Below, one piece after another: positions 50,787 through 59,173 of a DNA stretch of 64,000 nucleotides; within the stretch, counting starts at the first letter, position 1, and every line of letters starts with the position of its first letter. The stretch spans positions 1-64,000 of the forward strand of contig DATARD010000190.1 in assembly GCA_036264355.1 (NCBI GenBank), read 5' to 3'. The DNA is from UBA5704 sp036264355 (lineage in GTDB: Bacteria; Acidobacteriota; Thermoanaerobaculia; Multivoradales; UBA5704). A program made the position numbers and the translations under genes. The notes under the pieces are model-generated. The model saw nothing but the letters and a program-made list of their open reading frames with translations. It did no database searches and had not been told where the DNA came from.

Positions 50787-51632
50787 TCAGACCATCACGC
50801 CGCGTGCGGCGATCAACCGTTCGAAGAGCTCCGGATCGCCCTCGGCGGTGATCTTCGTCCGTGCCGCTTCCGCGGGCAGGGCGTTGAAGAGGAGCCGCCA
50901 TGCCGTATCGCCGTCCATGCGGGCCTGGCTGAGCTGACCGGCCGGCTGCTCCGCCGCGCCGCGCCAGAGCTTCCAGACGCCCTCCGTCCGCACCAGCGAC
51001 CAGATGCCGCCGGCCTCGCCGGTGACCTCCAGAACGAGCGCGGCGCCTTCGGGCCTGTCGAGACTGCGGAAGGCGACCGGCAGGGCGTAGAGACAGAGCT
51101 CGATGACCGGGTGCAGCCACCGCCGCTCGTAGAGCCCCGGCGCGCCGGCCGCGTCGCGGATCTGTGCCTGGTGGTGCCAGTGCTCGGTGTACTCCCGCCC
51201 CATATCGAACCAGTTTTCCGACCGCTCCTCCCCCGCCCAGGCGACTCCGATCAGCGCCTGCTCGTATGGTGGCAGCGACGCCATCACGGCAGCCACCTGC
51301 GGCGCGGTCCAGGCGAGGAGATCGGTCAGCACGCGCGGGCTGAGCCGGCCGGCGACGGCGACCCACGAGGCGTTCAAACGGTTGAGGTAGCCGACCAGGC
51401 TGCGATAGTCGTCGATCGGACCGTCCGGTTGCATGCGGTGCCCATCGCGGGCGGCGGAGATCCTGCGCAGCATCACGTCCAGCAGGTGCGCGGCGACGTC
51501 GCGCACCCGCCACGCTCCGGCCACCGTGGGCCGCTCCCAGTCCGCCGGCGACAGACCGCGCAGGAGGGAGATCAGCTCGCCGTTGAGGCCGGCAAAGAGA
51601 TCCGCTGTATAGAGGGGCGCCAAGGGCTCCAT
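50787..51632 (-). CDS. Maleylpyruvate isomerase/DinB-like protein
   Basis: 281 residues. The N-terminal four-helix bundle has LRGLSPADWERPTVAGAWRV, RDVAAHLLDVMLRRIS and later EYTEHWHHQAQIRDAAG; the His in DVAAHLLD and the HWHHQ pair are the metal ligands expected of mycothiol-dependent maleylpyruvate isomerases and DinB proteins. The C-terminal half is a SCP2-like or MDMPI C-terminal-like domain. Thiol-dependent detoxification is likely. Confidence 0.82.
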   Translation of the reverse strand: MEPLAPLYTADLFAGLNGELISLLRGLSPADWERPTVAGAWRVRDVAAHLLDVMLRRISAARDGHRMQPDGPIDDYRSLVGYLNRLNASWVAVAGRLSPRVLTDLLAWTAPQVAAVMASLPPYEQALIGVAWAGEERSENWFDMGREYTEHWHHQAQIRDAAGAPGLYERRWLHPVIELCLYALPVAFRSLDRPEGAALVLEVTGEAGGIWSLVRTEGVWKLWRGAAEQPAGQLSQARMDGDTAWRLLFNALPAEAARTKITAEGDPELFERLIAARGVMV

Positions 51633-51648
51633 GGGCTGACTCTATCGT

Positions 51649-52824
51649 CTATTTCTTCTGCATTGTGGTGACGATCCACCCGGTCTGGAGCGGCCGGCCT
51701 TCGAAACCGAGCCCTTCGATCACCGTGTTGCGAAAGACGACCGGCAAGCCCCGTGAGTACAGCGGGTCCGGGCCGTCGGTGATCTGGAAGTGCAGATGCG
51801 GCTCGGTCGTGTTGCCGGTGTGGCCGACCTGGCCGATCACCTGGCCGCGGGTCACCTTGTCGCCGGCCTTCACCTTGACGCTCCCCTGCCGCAGATGGGC
51901 GTAGTCGGAGTATTCGCCGCCCGCGTGCTGGATCACCACATAGTTGCCGATGACCGCTTTATAACCGCGGGCGAGGAGCGCGTTCTGACCCGCCATCGTG
52001 CGCTGCTCGAAATCCGCCTCACTCTCCCCCGGCCGCTTCAGCCGGTCGTTCGCCTCTGTCTGATCGCTCACCGTCTCGACGACGACGCCGTCGGCCACGG
52101 CGAGGACGTGGCGGCCATAATCGTAATAGTCCTCCAGCTTGCTGCCGTCTCCCTTGTGGGTCTGCCCGCTGCCGCCCAAAGCGACGAGATCGAGAGCGAA
52201 CTCCTCCGGGATCGCCCAGCGGTGATGGCTGTGCAGACTCGGAGCGGCACCCACGTACCAGGAGCCGGCGAGAGGAAAATCATATTCATTCGGCGACTTG
52301 CGATTCTCCACCTTGATCGCCGCCCGCGCCTCCACCGCCGTGCCCGCCGCGTCCCGGCCGCGCGCGATGAGAACGAGCTGATCCGGAACCCCGAGCAGGA
52401 GAAGAGGCTTGGCGATCACGAGGACCGCGGTCCCCGGCGTCACGGTCCGGCTGGCCGCCAGATGGATGCCTTCGCCCAGGAAACGGCTGGTCTGGAATAC
52501 GGCGTCGTACAGCTTGAAGACGCCTTGCGCCTCCAGAGCGTTCATCTTCTTCGCACCCCGGTCGAGGTCCGCCGCCGGCACCACCAGCGTCTGGAGCGGC
52601 TGGCCCTGGTACACCGCCTGGATCTCCAGCCCGTCGAGAGTGACCGTCTGCGTGTCCTTCTGGTCTCTCTGAATGATGGCAATGTTCTGCAGGACGACGG
52701 TATAGAGGCCGCGCGCCGGCTCGGCCTCATAGGCATAGACGACGTCCGCCGGATGCACGCGGACCTCGAGGGCCGCGAGGCGGAACGGAGCGAGCAACAG
52801 AGTCAAAACCGCGATCCAACGCAT
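51649..52824 (-). CDS. Secreted M23-family peptidase
   Basis: 391 residues from the ATG at 52824. Signal peptide AVLTLLLAPFRLAALE. The N-terminal half is beta-rich and unrecognised (VHPADVVYAYEAEPARGLYT). The C-terminal LytM domain has HSHHRWAIPEEFALDLVALG, GVVVETVSDQ, GNYVVIQHAGGEYSDYAHLR, VKAGDKVTRGQVIGQVGHTG and the zinc-binding EPHLHFQI. These enzymes cut peptidoglycan cross-links or act as degenerate activators. A long insert separates the first His region from the LytM core. Confidence 0.88.
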   Translation of the reverse strand: MRWIAVLTLLLAPFRLAALEVRVHPADVVYAYEAEPARGLYTVVLQNIAIIQRDQKDTQTVTLDGLEIQAVYQGQPLQTLVVPAADLDRGAKKMNALEAQGVFKLYDAVFQTSRFLGEGIHLAASRTVTPGTAVLVIAKPLLLLGVPDQLVLIARGRDAAGTAVEARAAIKVENRKSPNEYDFPLAGSWYVGAAPSLHSHHRWAIPEEFALDLVALGGSGQTHKGDGSKLEDYYDYGRHVLAVADGVVVETVSDQTEANDRLKRPGESEADFEQRTMAGQNALLARGYKAVIGNYVVIQHAGGEYSDYAHLRQGSVKVKAGDKVTRGQVIGQVGHTGNTTEPHLHFQITDGPDPLYSRGLPVVFRNTVIEGLGFEGRPLQTGWIVTTMQKK

Positions 52825-52898
52825 AGAGCTGTCTCCCTGCCCGCGGAGCCCGCGGGCTTGTATGGCTTCCCTACGCTCCAGGGCTCCGGCTTGTTTCT

Positions 52899-53921
52899 TC
52901 AGGACAGGAGCTTGGATTTGTATTCGGAGATCGGAGTCCCCGGCGGCAGGTCGCGCAGGGCATAGGCGATCCGGCCCATCAGGCTGACGTGGGTCTCGAC
53001 GTCCACGAAGCCGAGGTTTCCCATCGTCTCTGCGCCGCCGAGCATCGGCGGATGCGTCCAACTGTAAACCTGCTCGTCGGCGAGCTCGGCGCCCGCGTCG
53101 CGGAGCTCCAGGAGGGCTTGGAGATGGAACCACTGCGGGCCGCGGTCCTGCGCCTGCCGGCCCCACTCCTCCACGCTGTCCGCCACCTCTTCATAAGACC
53201 CCGCTCCGGTGTCCAGCCAGTGGACGTGACCATCCGGCGTCGACAGGAACAGATCTCCGAAGATGGTGATGCGGAGGATCTCGGCCTCCGGCCCCACCAG
53301 CCAGCGCCACTCTTCCAGCAGGCGGCCCTGCTTGTCGTCGTCCACCTCGATGAACAGGTCGCCGGCCGACAGGGTCTGGGTGCTGAAGCTGGTCGAGGTC
53401 TCGAGCTCCGACGTCACGCTGGGCGGCAGGTTGGCGAGCGACGCGGCGGTTTCGAAGAGCAACGGCTGGAAGGGATAGAGCTCGGCGGAGAAACCACGCT
53501 GCCAGGGGAAGGTGCCTTCGCGGTCGGGCCAGAACATCTGGAGGACCGGAAAGTCGACGCCGCCGTAGAACGCCATCGCAGTCCCCAGGAAGCAGGGATA
53601 CCACACGCGGTCGACCGGACGGAAGGCACCGGAAAAACGGCCGAACAGGCTCTCGTGGACCATGCCGGGCTCGAAGACCTCGCCTTCGCTGACCCGCTCC
53701 GCGACCGGCTGGATGCGCCCGGACATCCCGCCGGGATCTTCGGATGGCGCGAAGAGCAGGATCTCCGGATGCCGGTAGGACTGCCAGAGGCCGATCGTGA
53801 AGAGGAACCCCGGCTCCTGATCCCCCTGAATCATCACCACGTGCCAGCCATAGAGCTCGACGTCGCTGCGGACCCGCTGGATCGCCGCTCGGCCAGCCGC
53901 TTCCAGATCCTGGTCTTCCAT
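52899..53921 (-). CDS. DUF4262 plus DUF1851 two-domain protein
   Basis: 340 residues. The N-terminal 150 match DUF4262: YGWHVVMIQGDQEPGFLFTI, GLWQSYRHPEILLFA. The C-terminal part has GDLFIEVDDDKQGRLLEEWR, AEILRITIFGDLFLSTPDGH and HWLDTGAGSYEEVADSVEEW, the pattern of DUF1851/Tdi1-type type VI secretion immunity proteins and SMI1-like proteins. The combination suggests a protein-binding or immunity role, but no toxin or T6SS gene is in the window. No signal peptide. Confidence 0.7.
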   Translation of the reverse strand: MEDQDLEAAGRAAIQRVRSDVELYGWHVVMIQGDQEPGFLFTIGLWQSYRHPEILLFAPSEDPGGMSGRIQPVAERVSEGEVFEPGMVHESLFGRFSGAFRPVDRVWYPCFLGTAMAFYGGVDFPVLQMFWPDREGTFPWQRGFSAELYPFQPLLFETAASLANLPPSVTSELETSTSFSTQTLSAGDLFIEVDDDKQGRLLEEWRWLVGPEAEILRITIFGDLFLSTPDGHVHWLDTGAGSYEEVADSVEEWGRQAQDRGPQWFHLQALLELRDAGAELADEQVYSWTHPPMLGGAETMGNLGFVDVETHVSLMGRIAYALRDLPPGTPISEYKSKLLS

Positions 53922-53937
53922 ACTCGAGCTGCCCTTT

Positions 53938-53975
53938 CTCCCGCCGACCCTTGACGGGTGCCGCTCCGGCGGGAG
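53938..53975. repeat. Nested hairpin upstream of the DUF4262 gene
   Basis: CTCCCGCCG (53938-53946) pairs with CGGCGGGAG (53967-53975), and the inner ACCC-TTGA-CGGGT forms a second stem. It lies 17 bp upstream of the ATG of the minus-strand gene at 53921, so it could fold in its leader. Sequence 53976-54094 shows nothing further I can support. Confidence 0.5.
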
Positions 53976-54094
53976 GCGCGCGCCGGGGATCGCGGCGCTT
54001 CGGGCTGGAGGGGTTGCGGCTCAGCTTATGAGCCTCGGCACATCCACGTCAACGGACCCGGCCGAGACAGCCGCCTGAGGGTGACGTTCGACGA

Positions 54095-54493
54095 ATCGGG
54101 CCTGGTGCGCTGCGCACCAAGTCTGGCCCAAGGCTCACCAAGTTTGGTCCGCTGCCCACCAAGTTTGGTCTGCTGCTCACCAGGCTTGGTCCACGCCGGA
54201 CCAAACCTGGTCAACGACAGACCAAGCCTGGTGCGCGCCAGACCGAGTCTGGTGAACAGCAGACCAGCCCTGGTCGGCGCCGCACCAAGCCTGGTGTGCG
54301 GCACACCAAACCGGGTGTGCGCCGGACCAGGGCTGGCCGACGACAAACCAAGTCTGGTCTGTGGCGGACCAAACCTGGTGAACAGCGGACCAAACCTGGT
54401 CAACGCCACGCCAGGCCCACTGCATTACGGCGTATGTTCGAGCGAAGGCGGGCCAAGGCCGGTCACAGCAGGACCAAACCGAGTCGCCGCCTC
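54095..54493. repeat. Degenerate 21-bp tandem array with ACCA-N4-TGGT core, 19 units
   Basis: Nineteen units in strict 21-bp phase without a single indel, from 54095 to 54493; the unit at 54431 is nearly unrecognisable but the phase is kept. The consensus is ACCAAGCCTGGT followed by nine loosely conserved bases. ACCA/TGGT is an inverted repeat in most units. Translation gives heptads such as SLVRARP or, on the other strand, TRFGP. The left units are free; the right ones form the C-terminus of the CPBP protein. Confidence 0.9.
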
Positions 54494-55314
54494 TTCCGTC
54501 TGCGGCAGCTCGCCGCGACGGCGCCAGAAATACCACGCCGCAAGGGTGTAGGCGAGCGCCAGGCCGACGCCGAACTCGGTGGTGAGGTACTTTGTGATGC
54601 CGCGGTCTTTGGTCAACGGGTCGAAGATCTCCTGGATGAACAGATTGTGGCTGGCGTGGAGGATGACGGCCGTCCAGAGGCTGCCCGATTTGAGGCGCAG
54701 CCACGCGAAGACGAACGAGGCGGCGATCGCCATCCAGGTGAATGCGATCAGCGCGAACCACTTCGGAGCTCCGGTGTTGTTGTAGTTCGCGAACAGGATC
54801 AGCGGGTAGTGGTAGACGGACAGGCGGCACCGCTGATCAGGGCCGTGTTGGTGAAACTTGTCGTCTTGGCCAGCTCCGGAACGAGGAGCCCGCGCCAGCC
54901 GATCTCCTCGCCGAGCGCGAAGACCATGCCCTGGAGGAAACCCGCGGTGGCGAAAATGGCCAGGATGACGGGGATCGATCCGATGCCGTACGCTCTCTTG
55001 ATCAGCCCTTGCGGATCGAGGCCGTCGAGCCCGGTCGCCCAGACGAGGCCGTAGACCACCAGCCCCATCCCGGCCGGGAGGAGATACGACAGGACTTGCC
55101 AGCGCGTCTTGCCCCATCCCCAGCCGGTGCCTCGGAGGTTCCGCTGCGTGGCCAGCCGCACGATCAGGGCCGCGACCCCCGGGCACCACATGAGCCCGAG
55201 CGTGGGAAGCATCTTGAGCTTGCCGCTCGAAATGATCAGGACGTAGAAGATCGAGCTCAGAGCATAGGTGAGGACGAGGAAGACGATGATTCGGCGCCGC
55301 GCTGCTGTGGACAT
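54425..55314 (-). pseudogene. CPBP-family intramembrane protease, frameshifted, repeat-derived C-terminus
   Basis: Starts at the ATG at 55314 (STAARRRIIVFLVLTYALSS). Several membrane spans lead to the first CPBP motif GEEIGWRGLLVPEL. Near 54825 the frame breaks after FTNTALISGA; another frame resumes with SVYHYPLILFANYNNTG and then the second His motif ILHASHNLFIQEIFDPLTK. The ending, after AAWYFWRRRGELPQ, reads EAATRFGPAVTGLGPPSLE, which is translated from the 21-bp array. Joined, it would be about 295 residues. CPBP proteins are glutamic-type membrane proteases (Rce1-like). The indel is not in a homopolymer. Confidence 0.7.
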
Positions 55315-55411
55315 CGTGGACCTCCTGGGACAGGCTCTTGATCCGGAAGCATACTCCTGCCACCGTGCCAAGGGAGGTCGATGTCCACCTGACTTGGAGT
55401 AGACTATTTTC

Positions 55412-55651
55412 ATGAGCACGACACTGACCCTGACCATTCCCACGGATGAGAAGCTCCATGAGGCTCTCCAGGAGCGGGCAGCGATGCAGGGCAAGACCGT
55501 CCCGGAGCTGGCTCAGGAGATCCTCAGCGAAGCGATGGCAGAGCGCCCGCTGGCGGAACGAGTTGGCCATCTCCGAGGGCGGCTCCATCTCCGGAAAGAC
55601 ACCTCCGATCCTTGGCGCGCTCACCTTCGCGAGAGTAACTTCCGCTCTTGA
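55412..55651 (+). CDS. Antitoxin-like protein of a PIN toxin pair
   Basis: 79 residues. The N-terminus TTLTLTIPTDEKLHEALQER is a ribbon-helix-helix-type strand and helix, then AAMQGKTVPELAQEILSEAM as in FitA/VapB-type antitoxins. The C-terminal AERVGHLRGRLHLRKDTSDP would bind the toxin. The TGA overlaps the TTG start of the toxin (TTGA). It is divergent from the CPBP gene. Confidence 0.7.
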   Translation: MSTTLTLTIPTDEKLHEALQERAAMQGKTVPELAQEILSEAMAERPLAERVGHLRGRLHLRKDTSDPWRAHLRESNFRS

Positions 55652-56034
55652 AAGCCTGGATTCTCGACACCGGCCCCCTCGTTGCCTACATCGACGCGTC
55701 GGAAAAGCAACACGCCCGAGTCGCGGCTCTGCTCGACGCTTTCACAGGCCAACTCCTCACGACCACAGCCGTCATCACGGAGGCGATGCACCTTTTGGCA
55801 ACCGACCGCGGAGGTCCCGCCCTCTTGGCCGAGCTCGTCGCGCAAAGCGGGATGCAAATCTTCGACTTCACCGAGGCGGCAGCGTTGTCCGAGGCCGCTC
55901 GCCGGCATGGGCGCCTCGCTTCTCGGCCGCCGCCGGAGCGACGACGGATTCAACAGCTCCATTTTTCGGCAACACAGACCGACGATGTCTTGAACGGCAC
56001 GGTTCCCATTCATCATCAGCCGAGGACGCTCTGA
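55648..56034 (+). pseudogene. PIN-domain toxin whose 3' end is replaced by a 41-bp repeat array
   Basis: A TTG start at 55648. The N-terminus AWILDTGPLVAYIDASEKQH and the central LLTTTAVITEAMHLLATDRG contain the first acidic PIN residues (D in LDTGP, E in ITEAMHLL). From codon 98 on (55940) the sequence is the 41-bp array, giving a non-PIN ending (ATQTDDVLNGTVPIHHQPRT). The missing part would hold the second Asp pair (usually DAxLVxLA), so nuclease activity should be lost. Confidence 0.65.
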
Positions 56035-56185
56035 GCAGGGCCAATCCAGCCCATCAGAAGATCAGGACGTCTTGACCAGGCCCATTCTGAAGTATTAGAA
56101 GCCGAGGACGGCTTGGCGGGCGCCATTCCGTCGTGACCAGGGAGATTCCAGGCTGTCAGACGCTTCGGACGGCTTGAGCAGTCCG
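55940..56185. repeat. Degenerate 41-bp tandem array
   Basis: Units start at 55940, 55981, 56022, 56063 and 56104, exactly 41 bp apart. Consensus GAGGACGNCTTGANCAGGCC then CATTCN-rich and CATCAGA-like ends. A further copy from about 56164 is displaced by about 19 bp. The first two and part of the third are the coding end of the PIN toxin. From 56186 to 56494 I see no gene. Confidence 0.75.
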
Positions 56186-56494
56186 GTTCTGGACCAGCGC
56201 AGGACTCTGCCGCGCCGGCAGAAGCGGGGACAACCCGGCATGGGCCTGGGCAAAGCGCCCGCAGCCCATTCCAAGCCGGCCGAAGGCTGGGCAAGGCAGA
56301 ATGGCGTTCTTGGAAAACAGAATCCAACGGGCAGAAGGACTCCGGCCATCCGCCAACCCGTCTCTTGAGCCAACCGTCTGCCGGAAGTGCATTTCCCGCG
56401 CGTCTCCGGGGAGCACGGAGCAGAATCGTGCTCTGTCGCGGCGCGTGGACGTGGAGCGGCGAGGAGGCTTACAATTCTCCCTGGAGGCTTATCC

Positions 56495-56824
56495 GTGAAA
56501 ACGCTCGATGAGGCCCAACAACTGCTAACAGAAATGTCGCGCGCCGAGAAGGCACAACTGCTGCGCTGGGTCGTTCAGGATCTCGGAGATGCCTACCCCG
56601 GGATCGAGAGCCGGCCGGACGTGTGCGGTGGCGAGCCGTGTATCGTCCGAACGCGAATTCCGGTCTGGCTCCTCGTCCAGGCTCACAACCTCGGAACAAG
56701 CGAGGCCGATCTCCTGAATGCCTATCCGACGTTACGCGCCGAGGATCTGGCGAACGCCTGGTCCTTCTTTCGTGACCACCACGAGGAGATCGAGCGGCAG
56801 ATCCTCGAAAATGAGGCGGCCTGA
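56495..56824 (+). CDS. DUF433 antitoxin-type protein
   Basis: 109 residues from a GTG at 56495 with a GGAGG site eight bases before it. An N-terminal helical part (TLDEAQQLLTEMSRAEKAQL) precedes the DUF433 domain: YPGIESRPDVCGGEPCIVRT, RIPVWLLVQAHNLGTSEADL and LNAYPTLRAEDLANAW. DUF433 proteins are winged-helix antitoxins paired with DUF5615 PIN-like toxins. The toxin start lies two bases after its stop, but that gene is a stub. Confidence 0.85.
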   Translation: MKTLDEAQQLLTEMSRAEKAQLLRWVVQDLGDAYPGIESRPDVCGGEPCIVRTRIPVWLLVQAHNLGTSEADLLNAYPTLRAEDLANAWSFFRDHHEEIERQILENEAA

Positions 56825-56826
56825 AA

Positions 56827-56949
56827 ATGGCCCGCCTCTACACAAATGAAAACTTCCCCCTTCAGGGAGCCCGGGAGCAGGATCCTGTGTCTGGCAAACT
56901 CATTCGGATCAACCGGCCTGGACCAGATACGCGTCTCACGTCAAAATGA
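56827..56949 (+). pseudogene. 5' stub of a DUF5615 PIN-like toxin
   Basis: Forty codons: MARLYTNENFPL is the expected DUF5615 N-terminus with its Asn/Glu pair (usually ADENFP), but from residue 13 the sequence is unrelated (QGAREQDPVSGKLIRINRPG) and stops at 56949. The family has about 110-120 residues. The 3' end overlaps the convergent DUF885 gene by 14 bp, which suggests that a deletion brought the two together. Confidence 0.65.
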
Positions 56950-58579
56950 CGTCCGTCGGCTGACTGTCCTCACGCCCCAGAATCGCGCGGCGCACCAGTG
57001 GGATCGGCGGGCCGCCGAAGGAGAGGAGACGGTCGTGGAGGTCGCGCCAGGCGGCGCGGCCGCCGCGGGGGGCGGACCAGTCGTCGCGCAGCTTGCGGAT
57101 CATCAGCTTGCCCAGGGTGTAGTTCAAGTAGGCGGGATCGAAGGTGCCGCGCGCGGCTTGCTGGCGGGCGTTGCCGGGATCCTGGAAGGCCAGGTCGCGG
57201 AACATGGTCTCGGCCTCTTCGACCGTCATGCGGCCGGTGTGCAGGCCGATCGCAACCAGGAAGCGGACGTTGCGCAGCAGGGCGTTCTGGAGCTGTCCGA
57301 TGTGCAGGCGCGGATCGCCGGCTCCGAAGCCGGCCTCCCACATCAGCTCCTCGGCGTAGTGCGCCCAGCCTTCCGCGAAGCCGTAGCCGACGAAGAGGCG
57401 GCCGGGGTCCGACTCGGAGCGGTGGGAGTGGAGGAACTGGAGGAAGTGCCCGGGCCAGACCTCGTGGATGGTGACGAAGAGCAGGTCCGCTTCGCCGGGG
57501 ATGTAGGCCGCACGCTCGTCCGGCGTCCAGCTCGGATCCGGCGGCGCAATGTAATAGGTGGACGGCAGGTGGCGGTCGTAGGGACCCGGGACGTCGATGT
57601 AGGCGGCGTTCCAGCGTTGATACGGCGGCGCCTCTTCGATCAGCGCCTCTTCGTCCCCCGGAATGCTGACCAGCCCGTTCTCTTCGATGAAGCGGCGCAG
57701 GCCGGCGAGCTGGCGGCGCGCGGCTTCGACCGGACCTTCCGCCGGCTTCTCCGCCTGCACCGCGGCGACGCAGTCGGCGAGCGGCTTGCCCGGCGCGAGG
57801 GCGGCACAGGCTTCACGTAAAGCGGCAAGATTGCGTTCGAGATCGCGGCGGCCGGCCGCTTCGAGAGCGGCGAGCGGGACGTCCACCCGCTCGGTGGCGA
57901 ACAGCATGCGCTCGAACCGCTCGGCGCCGAGGGCGAAGCCGTCCATGCCGGCTCCCTCCTCCAGCGTGGCGAACCAGGCTCCCAGCTCGCGCATGGCCGC
58001 CGCCGCACCGGCGTTGGCGGCGCGGAGCTCGGCCTGGAGAGCGGGATCGTCGACCGTGGCGAAGATCGGCGGCACCTCGGTCTCGAAATAGTCGCCCAGC
58101 CCGCCGAGCGCGTGCCGGCCCACCTGGGCGAACGAACGCGGCATGGGCGTGCGCAGGTTGGCGCGGATCTGCTCGGCCGCCCGCGGCACCGCCCTGGCGT
58201 AGTCGATGTACGCCCGCATGCGCTGCGCGAGCGGCGCATAGTCGCGGGTCAGGTACAGGCCGGGATCGAGAGGGCCGGTGTAGAAGATCGGATTGCGGAA
58301 CGGCCACTCGGCGTCGACGAGCCAGAAGAGATCGGTGTCGAGCTGCGCGACGAGATGATCGCGCTCGAGCGTCCGCCGGTCGTCGAGGTCCGTGAAGGAC
58401 GACGCCACGGCGCGTTGCCCGCGCAGCCACTCGACCTTGTCGGCCAGCGACTCGGCGCTCCAGTCGGGCAGCCGGCCGTCGAAATCATGGCGGCCCACCG
58501 ACGACCCGAAGGTCGGGAAGTGCTCGAAGTACCCCTCCAGAAAAGATCGAACGAAACAGTCCCATGCCGACGTGTTCAT
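56936..58579 (-). CDS. DUF885-family zinc-dependent peptidase-like protein
   Basis: 547 residues. The zinc motif is FVTIHEVWPGHFLQFLH near residue 365 (HExxPGH), with GYGFAEGWAHYAEELMWEAG downstream; other family marks are YTLGKLMIRKLRDDW and PGPYDRHLPSTYYIAPPDP. There is no signal peptide, so it is cytosolic here though many relatives are lipoproteins. A peptidase function is assumed from the fold. Confidence 0.85.
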   Translation of the reverse strand: MNTSAWDCFVRSFLEGYFEHFPTFGSSVGRHDFDGRLPDWSAESLADKVEWLRGQRAVASSFTDLDDRRTLERDHLVAQLDTDLFWLVDAEWPFRNPIFYTGPLDPGLYLTRDYAPLAQRMRAYIDYARAVPRAAEQIRANLRTPMPRSFAQVGRHALGGLGDYFETEVPPIFATVDDPALQAELRAANAGAAAAMRELGAWFATLEEGAGMDGFALGAERFERMLFATERVDVPLAALEAAGRRDLERNLAALREACAALAPGKPLADCVAAVQAEKPAEGPVEAARRQLAGLRRFIEENGLVSIPGDEEALIEEAPPYQRWNAAYIDVPGPYDRHLPSTYYIAPPDPSWTPDERAAYIPGEADLLFVTIHEVWPGHFLQFLHSHRSESDPGRLFVGYGFAEGWAHYAEELMWEAGFGAGDPRLHIGQLQNALLRNVRFLVAIGLHTGRMTVEEAETMFRDLAFQDPGNARQQAARGTFDPAYLNYTLGKLMIRKLRDDWSAPRGGRAAWRDLHDRLLSFGGPPIPLVRRAILGREDSQPTDVILT

Positions 58580-58714
58580 GTCGCAAGAGTGTACCCTCAG
58601 CCGCGCGCTTTCTTTGGAGTACGATCACGTCGAGCTGTTGAATGCAGATCCGACCTGCGGATCGTCCCCTGGCGAGGACACTCTGACCGGGAGAAATCCG
58701 CGAAGGAGAGAGAA

Positions 58715-59161
58715 ATGGCCGATCAGGTGATACAGAGTTTTCAGAACCACAGGAAATACGTCCCGATGTTCCACTTCGTGACGCTGGGAATCCTCGCGGT
58801 CAATCTCCTCTGGTCCGCGTACCGGCTGTTCACCGGCGCCGGGCCGATCTTCGACCGCATCCTGGCTGTCCTGGTGGCCTTCGCGCTCGCGGTTCTCGCT
58901 TTCTACGCGCGGACCTTCGCGCTCGGCGCCCAGGACCGGGTGATCCGCCTCGAAGAGCGGCTCCGCCTCGCGCGGCTCCTGCCGGCGGACCTGCAGCCGC
59001 GCATCGACGACCTCAGCCGCGGCCAGCTCATCGCGCTGCGCTTCGCCGGCGACGCCGAGACCCCCGACCTGGTCCGCAAGGTCCTGGCGGAGAACATCAC
59101 CAAGCAGAACGACATCAAGAAGCTGATCAAGGATTGGCGAGCGGACCACTTCCGCGCGTGA
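58715..59161 (+). CDS. DUF6526-like membrane protein
   Basis: 148 residues from the ATG at 58715 (AAGGAGAG). The sequence opens ADQVIQSFQNHRKYVPMFHF, then two membrane spans (VTLGILAVNLLWSAYRLF, ILAVLVAFALAVLAFYARTF) and a cytosolic end with QDRVIRLEERLRLARLLPAD and LRFAGDAETPDLVRKVL. This matches a conserved short membrane family often annotated DUF6526. Function unknown. Its stop is 12 bp from the convergent pbpC. Confidence 0.8.
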   Translation: MADQVIQSFQNHRKYVPMFHFVTLGILAVNLLWSAYRLFTGAGPIFDRILAVLVAFALAVLAFYARTFALGAQDRVIRLEERLRLARLLPADLQPRIDDLSRGQLIALRFAGDAETPDLVRKVLAENITKQNDIKKLIKDWRADHFRA

Positions 59162-59173
59162 TCCCCGGCCGCC

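Noticed and set aside
56186..56494. Small ORFs between the 41-bp array and the DUF433 gene
   Set aside because: They have no ribosome site or recognisable domain and read through degenerate repeat-like sequence.
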